Notes under the pieces: generated by a model | The model's database searches: none | What the model saw: only the letters and a program-made list of their open reading frames with translations | Told to the model about the DNA's origin: nothing | Position numbers and translations under genes: made by a program | Shown here: positions 61,966-64,000 of the stretch, in pieces | How positions within the stretch are numbered: position 1 is the stretch's first letter | Layout of the letters: each line of letters opens with the position of its first letter | DNA from: Dolichospermum sp. DET69 | GTDB taxonomy: Bacteria > Cyanobacteriota > Cyanobacteriia > Cyanobacteriales > Nostocaceae | Length of the DNA stretch: 64,000 nt | Direction of reading: 5' to 3' | Assembly (NCBI GenBank): GCA_017355425.1 | Contig: CP070233.1 | Coordinates: 1,094,501 to 1,158,500 of the forward strand

Positions 61966-63972
61966 ATGAGAAAACCTTTATTATCACCGCAAAAATATAT
62001 AAATAATGGACAACAACTACATACATCTTCAGGTAATATGATGCAGCGCCAAGAGGAAATTGCTGATATTTTACCACAAAAGATTAATAAAATTATTGCT
62101 AATAGTTCGCTCACATCCTCCATTCTACCAGACATTGCTCATGCCATAGGAGTAACATTTAACATAGACTTTTGCTTGGTTACAGCAGTAAGTGATACAT
62201 CTGGTGAAACGATAACGGCTTATTGGTGCAGTGAACAATTTTTGGGTCTATCACAAGTTAAAGAGATATTAGCTGATAAAGAATTGCTGTTTGAGTTACC
62301 CGTGGTGCAATGTGCAGATCAAAAATTAACTATTGAGGATATTTCTCTTATTCAAAAAACCTTAGTCAGTGGTTGGCAAGATATACCACTACCAATGAAA
62401 TCTGTTTTGTCCATTTCTACACGATTTAATGGTCAAAGTAATGGCGTAATTAGTCTGATTAAATTCCAACCTTATCAATGGCAAGAATTAGAAATTAGAG
62501 GATTACAATCAATAAATTCATGTTGTGCCATCGCTTTTGTGCAAATAGCACAATTACAGATTTTAGCTACTCAAAAACAACATCTACACAAGGCTAATCA
62601 GCATCACAATTTGATTCAACAATTAACTATCTTTAATCGGAGTAAATTGGGGTTGAATCAAATGCTCCAGTTAGTTATTACTTCCACGGCTCAAGCCTTA
62701 GAAGTAGATCGGGGGTTATTGATTTTATTCAAATATGCAGATCCATTATTTAGAAATCTTCCTCAGCAGCAAATACCCAAGGTTAAAGCAACTTTAGTAG
62801 GAGCATGGACTAAGGACACACATACTACCGCTATTGGTGAATTAGATAACTTGGAGCAGTTTTTCTGGGTATCTGATTGTAGTTTATGTCAGCTTTTATT
62901 TACAGATCCAGGAAAACCAATCATGACTAATAATTGTACAGATAAAAATACTAGTAATCCTGCTGCTTTGTTTGCAATTGAAGAGTTTCCGCAGACGATG
63001 CTAATGCCTTTAGAAAGTCAAGGTAAAGTTTTAGGATTTGTAGTTTTACAACAAGCTACTACCCGCAATTGGGAAACAACAGACTTAAATTTCATAGAAA
63101 TGCTTTGCGCTCAATTAAGTGTTGCTGTCATTCAGTCCCAAACATTACGACAAGTGCAAACTTTAGTAGATGAACGGACCCAACAACTCAAACGCAGTTT
63201 AGAAGTACAAGCAAAATTGTATGAAAGAACTCGGCAATATGTAGAACAACTACAAAAACTTAATGACCTCAAAGATGAATTTGTCAGCAACATTAGCGAT
63301 CGCTTGCGCTATCCTTTAACAAATATGCTCATGTCTATTCGTAATTTACGTCTACCTGGAATATCTCCAGAACGTCAAGACCGATATTTAAACATCTTAG
63401 AATCAGAATGTACTAAAGAAATTAACTTAATTAATGACCTGTTAACCCTCAAGAAACTGGAATCTCACCAAGAAGCACCACAATTTGAAAGTCTAGATTT
63501 AAATACTAAGATTCAAAACCTCCTCACTTCCTTTGATCAACAATTTATAGATAAAGAATTAAGTATTTCCGTAGAATTACCGAATCAGCCTTTAAAGCTG
63601 CAAACAGAAGTAGAAAGTTTTGATCGAATTATCCAAGAACTATTAACCAATGTTTGTAAATATTCGGAGCATGATACAACTGTTCGGGTAAGAGTCACTC
63701 ACCAAGTTGCAGATGAACTTGATCAGGCTATTATTAGAGTGACAAATACAGGACAGGGAATATCTGAAGAAGAAGCAGCTTATATCTTTGATAAATTCCG
63801 TCGTGGTAAAGGCCGCTGGATTCCCGGAACTGGCTTAGGACTTGCTTTGGTGAAGTCTTTAGTGCAACATCTTCATGGAGCGATCACTGTTGAAAGTGTT
63901 TCCATTCCTGATTCCCAACTCAGTGAAATTAGTTTTACACTAACTATTCCCCTATCTTCTCCACCTAATTAG
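61966..63972 (+). CDS. GAF-domain histidine kinase lacking the phospho-acceptor His
   Basis: A 668-residue protein with two GAF-like regions (about residues 40-200 and 220-385), a coiled coil, then a HisKA-like helix and a HATPase_c domain. The ATP-binding motifs are intact: N box QELLTNVCKYS, G1 NTGQGISEEE, F box FDKFRRG and G2 GTGLGLALVKSL. The H box, normally SHELRTPL, reads SDRLRYPL near residue 445, with Asp in place of His. It therefore cannot autophosphorylate in the usual way and may be a pseudokinase or signal partner. It has no transmembrane segment. No response regulator adjoins it in the window. Confidence 0.85.
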   Translation: MRKPLLSPQKYINNGQQLHTSSGNMMQRQEEIADILPQKINKIIANSSLTSSILPDIAHAIGVTFNIDFCLVTAVSDTSGETITAYWCSEQFLGLSQVKEILADKELLFELPVVQCADQKLTIEDISLIQKTLVSGWQDIPLPMKSVLSISTRFNGQSNGVISLIKFQPYQWQELEIRGLQSINSCCAIAFVQIAQLQILATQKQHLHKANQHHNLIQQLTIFNRSKLGLNQMLQLVITSTAQALEVDRGLLILFKYADPLFRNLPQQQIPKVKATLVGAWTKDTHTTAIGELDNLEQFFWVSDCSLCQLLFTDPGKPIMTNNCTDKNTSNPAALFAIEEFPQTMLMPLESQGKVLGFVVLQQATTRNWETTDLNFIEMLCAQLSVAVIQSQTLRQVQTLVDERTQQLKRSLEVQAKLYERTRQYVEQLQKLNDLKDEFVSNISDRLRYPLTNMLMSIRNLRLPGISPERQDRYLNILESECTKEINLINDLLTLKKLESHQEAPQFESLDLNTKIQNLLTSFDQQFIDKELSISVELPNQPLKLQTEVESFDRIIQELLTNVCKYSEHDTTVRVRVTHQVADELDQAIIRVTNTGQGISEEEAAYIFDKFRRGKGRWIPGTGLGLALVKSLVQHLHGAITVESVSIPDSQLSEISFTLTIPLSSPPN

Positions 63973-64000
63973 CTTGTATTTCCAATAACTGACCACAATC

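Noticed and set aside
36-63900. HIP1 octamers GCGATCGC as regulatory sites
   Set aside because: They are scattered through coding and intergenic DNA, as is normal in cyanobacteria; only the pair at 42114-42160 with T tracts was kept as a terminator candidate.

Overview
The window is AT-rich chromosomal DNA from a cyanobacterium, most likely a filamentous heterocyst-forming Nostocales (Anabaena/Dolichospermum/Nostoc type). The evidence is repeated HIP1 octamers (GCGATCGC), an NDH-1 subunit L gene, a plant-type ferredoxin, an AcnB-type aconitase, an fdxN-element control gene (xisI), many families of small palindromic dispersed repeats, and short tandem heptamers between genes. No rRNA, CRISPR array or complete prophage is visible. 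Genus and species cannot be fixed from the sequence alone.

Layout. 1-8.7 kb: the N-terminal part of a dynamin-like GTPase cut by the window edge, queC, a Gfo/Idh oxidoreductase, a ParM-like actin with a probable ribbon-helix-helix partner, a CPBP protease, a DUF3326 protein, a small conserved-looking protein and a ferredoxin. 8.8-11.7 kb: accessory DNA with an HsdR fragment, two toxin-antitoxin pairs and a seven-copy ~120-bp tandem array. 11.7-28.7 kb: mainly housekeeping genes (photolyase, a degenerate dihydroorotase, PHP protein, purM, a thymidylate-synthase-like fusion, dcd, a CobO-like protein without P-loop, rph, mlaE-type permease, pgl, FHA protein, argB, TPR protein, DUF3153 lipoprotein). 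A HigBA-type pair and a gene broken by a MITE interrupt them. 28.8-34.3 kb: a defence island on the minus strand, HNH nuclease - antitoxin - RloA ATPase - RloB - second HNH nuclease, plus more toxin-antitoxin genes. 34.4-37 kb: acnB. 37.3-44.2 kb: a DUF262-HEPN gene pair, a chimeric toxin/XisH ORF with xisI, a three-domain cell-wall hydrolase, a repeat-bracketed DUF559 nuclease and several gene remnants. 44.3-48.4 kb: metallophosphoesterase and a Ser/Thr kinase. 48.4-52.9 kb: a decayed type I restriction-modification locus invaded by MazEF and Uma2 genes. 53.4-57.6 kb: a Q-rich membrane protein, trpA, a DUF3007 protein, ndhL, tRNA-Leu(UAA) and a polysaccharide deacetylase. 57.8-61.1 kb: an IS200/IS605-type tnpB element, a decayed relative and a large structured RNA candidate. 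61.3-64 kb: an RHH protein and a GAF histidine kinase lacking its phospho-acceptor His.

How it fits together. The core genes serve ordinary nucleotide, amino-acid, queuosine and photosynthetic metabolism. Between them lie defence and addiction genes in several states of decay. At least eight toxin-antitoxin loci or remnants are present, along with two degraded type I restriction fragments and two intact-looking candidate phage-defence operons: RloA/RloB with flanking HNH nucleases, and DUF262 with a HEPN nuclease.

The most interesting items are these two operons, the two HNH genes that share a near-identical C-terminal nuclease cassette on unrelated N-termini, the orphan structured RNA at 60.66-61.1 kb (possibly a stand-alone IscB-type omega RNA), the three-part chimeric ORF at 39.2 kb, and MITE-like elements whose boundaries can be read directly. 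All functional assignments come from reading motifs; no database search was run.
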